A stretch of DNA of 15,484 bases, taken from NCBI GenBank assembly GCA_023395675.1, contig JAEWYL010000054.1, forward strand, positions 1-15,484, in the 5' to 3' direction. The stretch is from Chloroflexota bacterium. GTDB taxonomy: Bacteria > Chloroflexota > Anaerolineae > Anaerolineales > UBA4823. The notes beneath the pieces were generated by a model. The model saw only the letters and a list, made by a program, of their open reading frames with translations. It did not search any database and was not told the DNA's origin. Each line of letters begins with the position of its first letter. The first letter of the stretch is position 1. Positions 6,503-12,906 of this stretch are shown here, in pieces. Position numbers and translations under genes: made by a program.

Positions 6503-7918
6503 ATGCCCCCCATCCCAAAAGGCCGGTCTCTGCCCCTGGTCGTGCTGCTCCTGGCCCTGCTGCTGGCAGCCTGCGAGATCACCGCCGGCGGCTCCACCCC
6601 CACCCCCTCGGTCGCCGCCACCCAGGCGACCGCCACGGTGCAGCTGCTGCCCGATCTGGAGCTGCAGGATATCGCCCTGGAGCTCAAAGACGAGGCGCTC
6701 TGCGGGGATTTCCTCAACGAGCTGGGGGTGCGCATCTGGATCACGAACGGGGGGGAGGCCCCGGCGGGGCGCTTTGTGGTGGAGGTGAACGGCAGCCGGC
6801 TGACCCTGGAGCGCGGCCTGGCGCCGGGCGAGGAGGCCTCCTTCTGGTTCCCCGGCTACCGCACCGATAACCAGGTGCAGCTCGACGCCACCTTCTTGAT
6901 CGAGGAGAGCGACGAGCGCAACAACGGGGCCCGGCGCGTGCTGAGCGTCCCCACCCCGCCGGCCGCCTGCGTGCCCACCCCGCTGCCCGTGAGCCAGGTG
7001 GACGAGCCGCTGTGGGTGCTGGAGGGCCACGCGGCGAAGGTCTGGGCGCTGGATTTCTCGCCGGACGGGCGGCTGCTGGCCTCCGCCTCGGTGGACAACA
7101 CCCTGCGGCTGTGGCAGGTGCGCGAGGGCCGCCTGCTGCGCACAATGGAGGGGCATCCCTTCCCGGTGCTGAACGTGCTCTTCGCCCCCACCGGGCAGAC
7201 GCTGGCCACCAGCTCCGACGACGGGGTGGTGCGCATCTGGGACCTGTCGAACAGCCAGCTCCTGCACGCGCTGCAGGGGCACGCGGGCTGGGTGCAGGCC
7301 ATCGCCTATTCGCCGGACGGGGGGCTGCTGGCCTCCGGTTCGGACGATTTCACCGTGCGGATCTGGAACCCCAGGACCGGGGCGCTGGTGAGCATTTTGG
7401 ACGAGGGTATGGGCGCTATCCGCTCTATCGCCTTCTCGCCGGTGGGGGGCCTGCTGGCCTGGGCCGAGGCGGGCGGGACGGTGCGGGTCTGGGACCTGGA
7501 AAGCCAGGGCTGGCGCCTGATCCTGCCGGGGAACGGCAGGCCGGCCAACAGCCTGGCCTTCTCCCCCGACGGGGCTTTAATGGCGGTGGGGTTCGGAGAC
7601 GGTAGCGTGCGGCTGTGGGCGGTGGGCGCGGGGGAGGCTGAGGCGCCGCCGGACCCGGCCCCCGCGCTCACCCTGCGCGGCCACCGGGAGGCGGTGAACC
7701 ACCTGGTCTTCTCTCCCGGCGGCGATATGCTGGCCTCGGCTTCGGACGACCAGACGGTGATCCTGTGGCAGGTGGAGGACGGGGCGGCGCGAATGGTCTT
7801 CCGCGGGCACGAGGCCCCCGTCACGGCGGTGGACTTCTCGCCCGACGGGCTGCTGCTGGCCTCGGCCTCGGAGGACGCGACTATACGGATGTGGGAGGTG
7901 GCGCCGGAGGGGGAATGA
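6503..7918 (+). CDS. Exported lipoprotein with CARDB-like domain and seven WD40 repeats
   Basis: A 471-residue lipoprotein. Residues 1-24 are a signal peptide with a basic n-region, a leucine-rich core and lipobox LAAC, with C24 as the lipidated cysteine. A Thr/Pro/Ala linker follows. An immunoglobulin-like domain of CARDB/APHP type spans about 48-150, with the ITNGGEAPAG turn typical of these folds. Seven WD40 repeats from about residue 172 to the end each carry a recognisable SPDG turn and an xRxW strand end. Repeats 1, 2, 3, 6 and 7 have the GH dipeptide; repeats 4 and 5 have lost it. Seven blades make a closed propeller, probably a protein-binding platform outside the membrane. The ligand is unknown. 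It appears monocistronic and converges on the minus-strand zinc-ribbon gene. Confidence 0.92.
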   Translation: MPPIPKGRSLPLVVLLLALLLAACEITAGGSTPTPSVAATQATATVQLLPDLELQDIALELKDEALCGDFLNELGVRIWITNGGEAPAGRFVVEVNGSRLTLERGLAPGEEASFWFPGYRTDNQVQLDATFLIEESDERNNGARRVLSVPTPPAACVPTPLPVSQVDEPLWVLEGHAAKVWALDFSPDGRLLASASVDNTLRLWQVREGRLLRTMEGHPFPVLNVLFAPTGQTLATSSDDGVVRIWDLSNSQLLHALQGHAGWVQAIAYSPDGGLLASGSDDFTVRIWNPRTGALVSILDEGMGAIRSIAFSPVGGLLAWAEAGGTVRVWDLESQGWRLILPGNGRPANSLAFSPDGALMAVGFGDGSVRLWAVGAGEAEAPPDPAPALTLRGHREAVNHLVFSPGGDMLASASDDQTVILWQVEDGAARMVFRGHEAPVTAVDFSPDGLLLASASEDATIRMWEVAPEGE

Positions 7919-7930
7919 GGGGGGAAGAGG

Positions 7931-8195
7931 GCTCTCGCGAAGACGCAAAGGGATATAGAATAAGAGAAGAGGTTTTCTTTGCGGCTTTGCGTCCTGGCGT
8001 GAGATTGAAGAAAAAGGCTCTCGCAAAGACGCTGAGAGGCAAAGAAGAAGAAAGCAAGCAGGGAAAGATGGCTTTCTTTGCGGCTTTGCGTCTTGGCGTG
8101 AGAGTAGAAAAAGCTCTCGCAAAGACGCTAAGACGCTAAGAAGAAAGCAAGCAGGGAAAGATGGCTTTCTTTGCGGCTTTGCGTCTTGGCGGGAG
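7931..8195. repeat. Tandem array of three long palindromic repeats
   Basis: Three units lie head to tail: 7931-8004, 8017-8104 and 8113-8195. Each starts with GCTCTCGC(A/G)AAGACGC and ends with the near-complement CTTTGCGTC(C/T)TGGCG(T/G)GAGA. Units 2 and 3 share 54 identical consecutive bases (8045-8098 and 8138-8191), pointing to recent duplication; unit 1 has a different centre. Repeats with the core CGCAAAGACGC are, from memory, dispersed in many bacterial genomes. The array fills the gap between two convergent genes, where the hairpins could stop or protect both transcripts. Open frames through it look spurious. Confidence 0.85.
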
Positions 8196-8208
8196 ATTCT
8201 TCTAAGTT

Positions 8209-8859
8209 TTACTGCACTTTTGTACCGCATTCGGGGCAGAATTTGGCGTTGGGCAGCAGCTTACTGCCGCACTCGGCGCAGAACTGCTCGGCTTTGATCT
8301 TCGTCCCGCACTCGGGGCAGAATTTGGCGTTGTTCGCCAGGGGGGCCTCGCAGTTCGGACAGCTCGCCCGCACGCCCTCGCGCCAGCTTTTCTCTTTCAG
8401 CATCTCCCGGTCTTCTTCCGCCATCTTCGAGTGGGCCCAGATCTCTTCCACGGTGCGGCTGGCCTGGGCTGCGGCCATCTCGACCCCCAGGTCGGGGGCG
8501 CACTCTTTGCACAGGCCCTTCTGGGTATTCCAGCAGCTTTTGCGGCAGACCCAGTTGGAGCAGCGCGGGCACTGGATGAAGTCGGGGCGCAGCTCCTCCA
8601 TGGCTTTCTCGAAAGCGCTGTCGTGGGCTTTCTCCCAGGCGGCGGAGCGGGCCTGCTCGCTCAGGTTCGCAGCCTGTCCGAAGATGCCGCCAAAGATGCT
8701 GCTGGCTGCGTCCAGCGCGCTGGTCGCCACGCCCAGGGCCGAGGCCTGGAAGCGCGTGCGGTAGCCGGTGTTGCAGCGGCTGCAGTAGAACTCGAACTGG
8801 AAGCCCTTGTCGGTGCTGAGATCGGAATAATTTCCGGTGAATTGAATTTTGCTGGTCAT
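8209..8859 (-). CDS. Multi-zinc-ribbon protein
   Basis: A 216-residue cytoplasmic protein with 16 cysteines, nearly all in CxxC pairs. An N-terminal knuckle has C26/C29. A central cluster has C97, C100, C105, C109, C117 and C120. Two C-terminal double-zinc-ribbon units have C167/C170/C181/C184 and C194/C197/C208/C211. The region from 40 to 92 is Ala-rich and probably helical. The C-terminal ribbons are an internal duplication offset by 27 residues, with a 21-bp exact DNA repeat (8231-8251 and 8312-8332). The start at ATG 8859 has AGGAG about 10 nt upstream; a GTG at 8868 is too close to that site. No named family is recognised beyond zinc ribbons, so binding to protein or nucleic acid is possible and its role is unknown. 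Confidence 0.82.
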   Translation of the reverse strand: MTSKIQFTGNYSDLSTDKGFQFEFYCSRCNTGYRTRFQASALGVATSALDAASSIFGGIFGQAANLSEQARSAAWEKAHDSAFEKAMEELRPDFIQCPRCSNWVCRKSCWNTQKGLCKECAPDLGVEMAAAQASRTVEEIWAHSKMAEEDREMLKEKSWREGVRASCPNCEAPLANNAKFCPECGTKIKAEQFCAECGSKLLPNAKFCPECGTKVQ

Positions 8860-9001
8860 GCGCGGCACACTCCTGGGATGATGTTTTTCGTCTCCTCGCT
8901 CTCAACGGGAAAGCGGGCCGGATGAGGGCTGCGGGCAGGCGAAGCCCGCCCCCTTCCGGCCCCTGTTTCCGTAAAAGCAGGTAGACTTGAGCTCACCCGT
9001 G

Positions 9002-9007
9002 ATTATA
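9002..9007 (-). promoter_or_regulatory. TATAAT -10 box of the zinc-ribbon gene
   Basis: Read on the minus strand, this is a perfect TATAAT. A weak -35, ATGACA (9023-9028), stands 15 bp upstream. The transcript would start near 8995 and have a leader of about 135 nt before ATG 8859. Confidence 0.45.
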
Positions 9008-9092
9008 CAACCAAGTCGAAATTGTCATACGTTGCGGCTGCCTCTCAATGTTGTTAATGGGGGGGTTTAATGCGCGGTCCCGGTTTATTTTT

Positions 9093-9177
9093 ATGAATTG
9101 CTAGACCCCTCCCCCGGCCCCTCCCCATCAGCATAAACCGCTGATGGGGAGGGGGGCTTGCGCGGCCCAAAATTCAT
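9093..9177. repeat. 85-bp imperfect palindrome with a 15-bp perfect core stem
   Basis: The core CCCCTCCCCATCAGC (9118-9132) pairs perfectly with its complement at 9140-9154 across a 7-nt loop. An outer inverted repeat, ATGAATT (9093-9099) and AATTCAT (9171-9177), encloses it. This resembles a miniature dispersed element or a very stable hairpin. No T-tract follows on either side, so it is not a standard terminator, and it lies between divergent promoters where no terminator is needed. Confidence 0.65.
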
Positions 9178-9206
9178 TTTCGGGCGGTGTATTTACCCTC
9201 CCCTCA

Positions 9207-9299
9207 GGTGCAAGGCACTCCCTCGCCTGATTGGCGACTCTCCGGGGCGGCTGAATATGCCTGCGGTCGTTCGGGACGGCGGAGAAAGTGCCTCGCACC
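9207..9299. repeat. 93-bp branched structured element bounded by 13-bp inverted repeats
   Basis: GGTGCAAGGCACT (9207-9219) and the inverse of GGTGCGAGGCACT (9287-9299) match at 12 of 13 positions. Each arm is itself palindromic (GTGC-n3-GCAC). Inside are a hairpin TCGCC/GGCGA (9223-9227, 9233-9237) and a second stem TCTCC/GGAGA (9239-9243, 9281-9285), giving a three-way-junction layout. It lacks the conserved loops of a tRNA. It may be a dispersed repeat, a structured RNA or a paired protein-binding site. Confidence 0.55.
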
Positions 9300-9328
9300 A
9301 CAATGGCGCCTGCTGAAGAGCGCCGGTG

Positions 9329-9368
9329 ATCCGTTGTATCCGTTCTCAAAATCCGTCGTCCAATCCGT
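9329..9368. repeat. Four direct ATCCGT repeats
   Basis: ATCCGT occurs at 9329-9334, 9338-9343, 9351-9356 and 9363-9368, mostly as ATCCGTTG or close variants, at start spacings of 9, 13 and 12 bp. Dispersed intergenic repeats built from AATCCGTGT units are familiar from several phyla, so this may be a degenerate copy. Alternatively it is an iteron-like operator array in front of the operon that begins at 9414. Confidence 0.5.
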
Positions 9369-9401
9369 TGACCCTCCCTGTTCTATTTCACCCATTTCAA
9401 T

Positions 9402-9407
9402 TAGACT
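9402..9407 (+). promoter_or_regulatory. Tentative -10 box (TAGACT) of the operon starting at 9414
   Basis: TAGACT matches 4 of 6 consensus bases and ends 6 nt before ATG 9414, the same spacing as the two TATAAT leaderless promoters in this window. No Shine-Dalgarno sequence precedes the ATG. An in-frame TAG at 9402-9404 blocks upstream starts. The match is weak and there is no clear -35. Confidence 0.3.
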
Positions 9408-9413
9408 AGAGCT

Positions 9414-12065
9414 ATGGAGATTGACCTGGAGCTCTACCGCCAGGAGGTGCGCGCCGGTGGGCAGGCCCCGCTGCGGCTGTCGGTGATCGACATTTTCCCC
9501 GATCACCCGCAGCGCACGCTGGTCTTTCTGCACGGGTTCGGCGGGCAGGCGCGCCAGTGGCAGTACCAGCTGCGCCACTTTTCGACCGCCAACCGCGCCG
9601 TCGCCCCCGACCTGCGCGGCCACGGGCGCTCGGAGCGGCCGCGGGACGGCTACCACATGGGGCAGATCCTGGCCGATTTCGAGGGCGCGCTGGACGCGCT
9701 GGGGGTGAACGAGAAGATCGTGCTGGTGGGGCACTCCTTCGGCGGGGCGGTGGCCGCCGAGTTCGCCGCCGCCCGCCCGGCGCGGGTGGAGCGCCTGGCG
9801 CTGGTGGCGACGGCGGGCGAATACCGCCTGAACCCGCTCTACCGCCTGCTGCTGCGCCTGCCGGGCCGGGCGCTGCAGTTCCTGGCGCCCCTCACCCGCG
9901 GCTGGCTGGGCGCCCCGCCCACCGTGCTGCGCGAGTGGCACCGGCAGAACCTCTCGCGCTGGAACGGCTGGAGCCTGTTCCGCAGCCTGGACCTGCCGGT
10001 GCTGGTGATTCGCGGGCACCTGGACCTGGTCTTCAGCCGCCCGTATTACGAGGAGGTGGCGCGCGCCATCCCCAACGCCGAGGAGGTGGACCTGGGGGCC
10101 TCGGGGCATATGGTGATGCTGGAGCGGCGCGAGGCGGTGAACCGGGCCCTGACCCGCTTTATCGAAGGGGGCGAGGGGGGCGGGCGCAGCTTCTGGCGCG
10201 GGGTTGGGAGCCTGGCCCCGGGCGGCGAGGGAGGCGACCTGCCGGAGCGGCGCCCCTGGCTGGACCACTACGACGAGGGGGTGCCGCGCACCATCGCCGT
10301 GCCGCGCCTGCCGGTGGACCACCTGCTGGCCTCGGCCGCGCGGCGCTTTCCCCAGCGCACGGCGCTGAACTTCGAGGGCAGCCGCATGAGCTATGCCCGG
10401 CTGAACCGGCAGGCCACCCGCTTCGCCCGCGCCCTGTGCGCCCTGGGGGTGCAGAAGGGCGAGCGGGTGATGGTGATCCTGCCCAACACCCCGCAGCTGG
10501 TGATCGCCTTTTACGGGGCGCTGCGGGCCGGGGCGGTGGTGGTCTTCAGCCCGCCCGGCGCCGGGCCCGAGGAGCTGATCCGGCAGGTGCGCGCCTCGGG
10601 GGCGCGGGTGCTGGTCACCCTGACCCAGTTCGACAGCCTGATTTACGAGATCCAGAAGGCGGCGGGCGGCGCAGGCGGCGCAGGCGGCGCAGGCGGCGCA
10701 GGCAGCGCAGGCGGCGCTAACCCGAACGGGGATGCAGGCGCGGCCGGCGCGGAGGCGGAGCCCTGGCCCCTGGAGCATATTCTCTTTACCCATATCGCCG
10801 ATTACCTGCCCCCGCTGAAGCGCCTGCTGTTGAGCCTGAAGCCCGGCTGGCGCGAGCAGCACCTGCTGGATATCCCGCTGGACGCCGGCATGCACAGCTT
10901 CACGCGCCTGGTGCGGGAATCCAGCCCGGAGCCCTTCGAGGCCCTCACCACCACCCGCGACCTGGCGGTGATCATCTACACCGGCGGCACCACGGCCGCC
11001 CCCAAGGGGGTGATGCTCACCCACCGCAGCCTGATGGCCAACGCCCTGCAGACCCGCCACTGGCTGCCGGAGGCCGAGGAGGGCCGCGAGCGCTTCCTGT
11101 GCGTGGTCCCCTTCTCGCATTCCTACGGGCTGACGGCGGGCCTGAACGTGGCCATCGCCCTGGGGGCAGAGCTGGTGCTCAAGCCGCAGTTCGAGGCCGC
11201 CGACATGCTCAAGACCATCCGGCGCACCCGCCCGACCATCTTCCCCGGCGTGCCGCAGATGTACGTGGCGATCAACGATTTCCCCGGGGTGCGCAAGTAC
11301 GGCATCCAGTCCATCAAAGCCTGCATCAGCGGGGCCTCGCCGCTGCCGGTGGAGGTGCAGGAGGCCTTCGAGAAGCTCACCCGCGGGCGGCTGGTGGAGG
11401 GCTACGGGCTGACGGAGGCCTCGCCGGTGACGCACGCCAACCCGCTGAACGGGACGCGCAAGGTGGGCAGCATCGGCGTGCCGCTGCCCTCCACCGAAGC
11501 GCGCATCGTGGACCTGAAGCGGGGGAAAAAAGAGGTGCCGCCCGGGCAGATCGGCGAGCTGGCGGTGCGCGGCCCGCAGGTGATGGCCGGCTACTGGAAC
11601 GACCCGCAGGCCACGCGGGCGGCGCTCTCCCGCGACGGCTGGCTGCTGACGGGCGACGTGGCCCAGATGGACCCGGATGGATACTTCCGCATTATCTCGC
11701 GCAAGGCCGACCTGTGGTATCCTGAAAAGCCCGGCGAGCCGGCCTTCCCGCGCGACGTGGAGGAGGTGCTGTTCGAGGTGCCGCAGGTGAAAGAGGCCGC
11801 GGTGGTGGCGATTGCCGGGCAGCCGGTGGCCTTTGTCATCGCCCGCCCGGCGCGCAGCCGGTCCGAGCGCCTGACGGCGGAGGCCCTGATCGCCTACTGC
11901 AAGCGGCGCCTGCCGCCCGAACTGGCGCCCCGGGTGGTGATCTTTTTGGACGAGTTCCCGCGCACGTTTATCGGTAAGGTGCTGCGCCGCGAGCTGGCGC
12001 GCCGCTTCGAGCGTGCCTCGGAAGAGATGAAAAAGGTAGAAGGATCAATCTTGGATGACGCCTGA
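9414..12065 (+). CDS. Fusion of alpha/beta-hydrolase and long-chain acyl-CoA-synthetase-like enzyme
   Basis: An 883-residue two-enzyme fusion. Residues 35-245 form an alpha/beta-hydrolase with triad S108 (GHSFGG), D204 and H232. Residues about 290-870 are an ANL adenylating domain. It has P-loop YTGGTTAAPKG at 522-532, GYGLTE at 663-668, GWLLTGD ending at D748, and catalytic Lys K855 in FIGKVLRREL. The segment DYLPPLKRLL is typical of long-chain acyl-CoA synthetases. The expected reaction is activation of a fatty or related acid with ATP and CoA, after or before ester or thioester cleavage by the hydrolase half. Odd points are an Ala after GTT in the P-loop, an insertion in the hinge motif (SRKADLWYPEKP), and a Gly-Gly-Ala repeat at 418-435. 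The OleBC fusion was considered, but the nucleophile here is Ser, not Asp. First gene of a probable six-gene operon; it overlaps the next by 11 nt. Confidence 0.88.
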   Translation: MEIDLELYRQEVRAGGQAPLRLSVIDIFPDHPQRTLVFLHGFGGQARQWQYQLRHFSTANRAVAPDLRGHGRSERPRDGYHMGQILADFEGALDALGVNEKIVLVGHSFGGAVAAEFAAARPARVERLALVATAGEYRLNPLYRLLLRLPGRALQFLAPLTRGWLGAPPTVLREWHRQNLSRWNGWSLFRSLDLPVLVIRGHLDLVFSRPYYEEVARAIPNAEEVDLGASGHMVMLERREAVNRALTRFIEGGEGGGRSFWRGVGSLAPGGEGGDLPERRPWLDHYDEGVPRTIAVPRLPVDHLLASAARRFPQRTALNFEGSRMSYARLNRQATRFARALCALGVQKGERVMVILPNTPQLVIAFYGALRAGAVVVFSPPGAGPEELIRQVRASGARVLVTLTQFDSLIYEIQKAAGGAGGAGGAGGAGSAGGANPNGDAGAAGAEAEPWPLEHILFTHIADYLPPLKRLLLSLKPGWREQHLLDIPLDAGMHSFTRLVRESSPEPFEALTTTRDLAVIIYTGGTTAAPKGVMLTHRSLMANALQTRHWLPEAEEGRERFLCVVPFSHSYGLTAGLNVAIALGAELVLKPQFEAADMLKTIRRTRPTIFPGVPQMYVAINDFPGVRKYGIQSIKACISGASPLPVEVQEAFEKLTRGRLVEGYGLTEASPVTHANPLNGTRKVGSIGVPLPSTEARIVDLKRGKKEVPPGQIGELAVRGPQVMAGYWNDPQATRAALSRDGWLLTGDVAQMDPDGYFRIISRKADLWYPEKPGEPAFPRDVEEVLFEVPQVKEAAVVAIAGQPVAFVIARPARSRSERLTAEALIAYCKRRLPPELAPRVVIFLDEFPRTFIGKVLRRELARRFERASEEMKKVEGSILDDA
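10665..10718 (+). repeat. Six-copy 9-bp tandem repeat inside the adenylation domain
   Basis: The unit GGCGGCGCA is repeated: four perfect copies, one with A for G, and a last copy ending in T. It encodes Gly-Gly-Ala six times and keeps the frame. A further Gly/Ala-rich stretch follows up to about 10760. It lies in the N-terminal half of the adenylation domain, before the P-loop, likely as a flexible surface loop. Confidence 0.9.
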
Positions 12066-12906
12066 GTCTTTGCACGCCCATTACACCCGCCGCGGCGCGG
12101 GGCAGCCGGTGCTGCTGCTGCACGGCATGGCGGCCTCGCAGTACGATTGGGAGCGGCTGGCGCCCGCGCTGGCCGAAGCCGGCTACAGCGCCTATGCCCT
12201 GGACCTGCTGGGCCACGGCGAGAGCGCCAAACCGCCGGACCCGGGGCAGTACCATATGCAGTCTTTAATGGAGCATTTCAGCGCCTGGGTGGAGGGCCTG
12301 CACCTCGACCGGCCCCCGGTGCTGGTGGGCCATTCGCTGGGCGGGTGGTTGAGCCTGAACTACGCCCTGCGCCACCCGGGGCAGGTGCGCGCCCTGGCGC
12401 TCATCGCCCCCTTTTACACCCGCCGCCAGCTCTCCCCCTGGCTGCGCATGGCGCGGCGGCGGCCCGGGCTGGGCGAGCTGGCCCTGAAGCGCATCCCGCG
12501 CTGGGCGGTGCAGGCTGCCCTGGGGTTGGACCCGGCCGCGGCCCGCATGAGCCCCCAGGCCCGGCGGCAGATCGCCCAGGACTACAAGCGCGCCTCGCCC
12601 CTGATCTTCTACCTCACCCGGGGCTTCAAAAACCTGGACCCGCGCCTGGGGAGCGTCACGCACCCGGCCCTGGTGATCTGGGGCGGGCGGGACCAGACCC
12701 TGCGCCCGGGCTCTTTCCCGCCCCTGGTGGAGGCCCTGCCCGCCGGCCGGGGCTGCGCCTTGGAGGGCTGCGGGCACCAGCCGCATATCAGCCACCCCGA
12801 ACAGGTGAACGGCGAGATCCTGGGCTTTCTGCGCGAGCTGGACGCCGGCCCGGTGACGCGCGCCGGGGAGCGTTCCGCCGGGCGGCAGCCTCTCTATGAA
12901 AGTTGA
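12055..12906 (+). CDS. Alpha/beta-hydrolase (serine esterase/lipase-like)
   Basis: A 283-residue cytoplasmic hydrolase of the alpha/beta fold. The oxyanion region LLLHGMAA lies near residues 21-28, followed by DLLGHGES. Nucleophile S94 is in VGHSLGGW, acid D213 in WGGRDQTL and base H241 in GCGHQPH, so the triad is complete. A cap region of about 80 residues rich in Arg and Pro lies between strands 6 and 7. The C-terminal 20 residues are disordered-looking. ATG 12055 overlaps the end of the fusion gene by 11 nt, with GAAGGA about 12 nt upstream, so the two are translationally coupled. It differs clearly from the hydrolase half of the fusion. The substrate is unknown; with the neighbouring ligase, an acyl ester or thioester is a reasonable guess. 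Confidence 0.88.
   Translation: MTPESLHAHYTRRGAGQPVLLLHGMAASQYDWERLAPALAEAGYSAYALDLLGHGESAKPPDPGQYHMQSLMEHFSAWVEGLHLDRPPVLVGHSLGGWLSLNYALRHPGQVRALALIAPFYTRRQLSPWLRMARRRPGLGELALKRIPRWAVQAALGLDPAAARMSPQARRQIAQDYKRASPLIFYLTRGFKNLDPRLGSVTHPALVIWGGRDQTLRPGSFPPLVEALPAGRGCALEGCGHQPHISHPEQVNGEILGFLRELDAGPVTRAGERSAGRQPLYES

Larger units (their letters stand above)
8860..9413. other. 553-bp divergent gene-free interval
   Basis: No credible gene is seen; the only open frame of size on the minus strand (9128-9349) runs through palindromes and has no family features. From left to right the interval holds the zinc-ribbon leader with a small GC hairpin (GCGGGC 8931-8936 with GCCCGC 8944-8949) and its -10 box at 9002-9007. 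It also contains palindromic elements at 9093-9177 and 9207-9299, four ATCCGT repeats at 9329-9368, and a tentative -10 box at 9402-9407. Confidence 0.7.

Noticed and set aside
7765..8139. Plus-strand open frame running from the WD40 gene into the palindromic array
   Set aside because: It is out of frame with the WD40 gene and its second half is translated repeat DNA, which gives repeated LAKTLRG-like peptides.
7931..8195. CRISPR array
   Set aside because: There are only three units, they are whole palindromes of 74-88 nt, and the intervening DNA is 8-12 nt, not unique spacers of about 30-40 nt. No cas genes are present.
9207..9299. tRNA-like cloverleaf
   Set aside because: The outer stem is 13 bp rather than 7, there is no proper T-loop (TTCGGGA instead of TTCRANY in the right place) and no anticodon arm.
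9128..9349. 73-codon minus-strand open frame in the divergent intergenic region
   Set aside because: It runs through two palindromic elements, has no ribosome binding site of note and no family similarity.
9204..11435. 743-codon minus-strand open frame opposite the hydrolase-ligase gene
   Set aside because: It is a shadow of the GC-rich plus-strand gene: composition is His/Gln/Gly/Arg-biased with no domain, while the plus strand has two intact catalytic domains.
9414..12065. OleBC olefin-biosynthesis fusion
   Set aside because: OleB uses an Asp nucleophile of the haloalkane-dehalogenase type; here the nucleophile elbow is GHSFGG with Ser. No oleA or oleD lies nearby.
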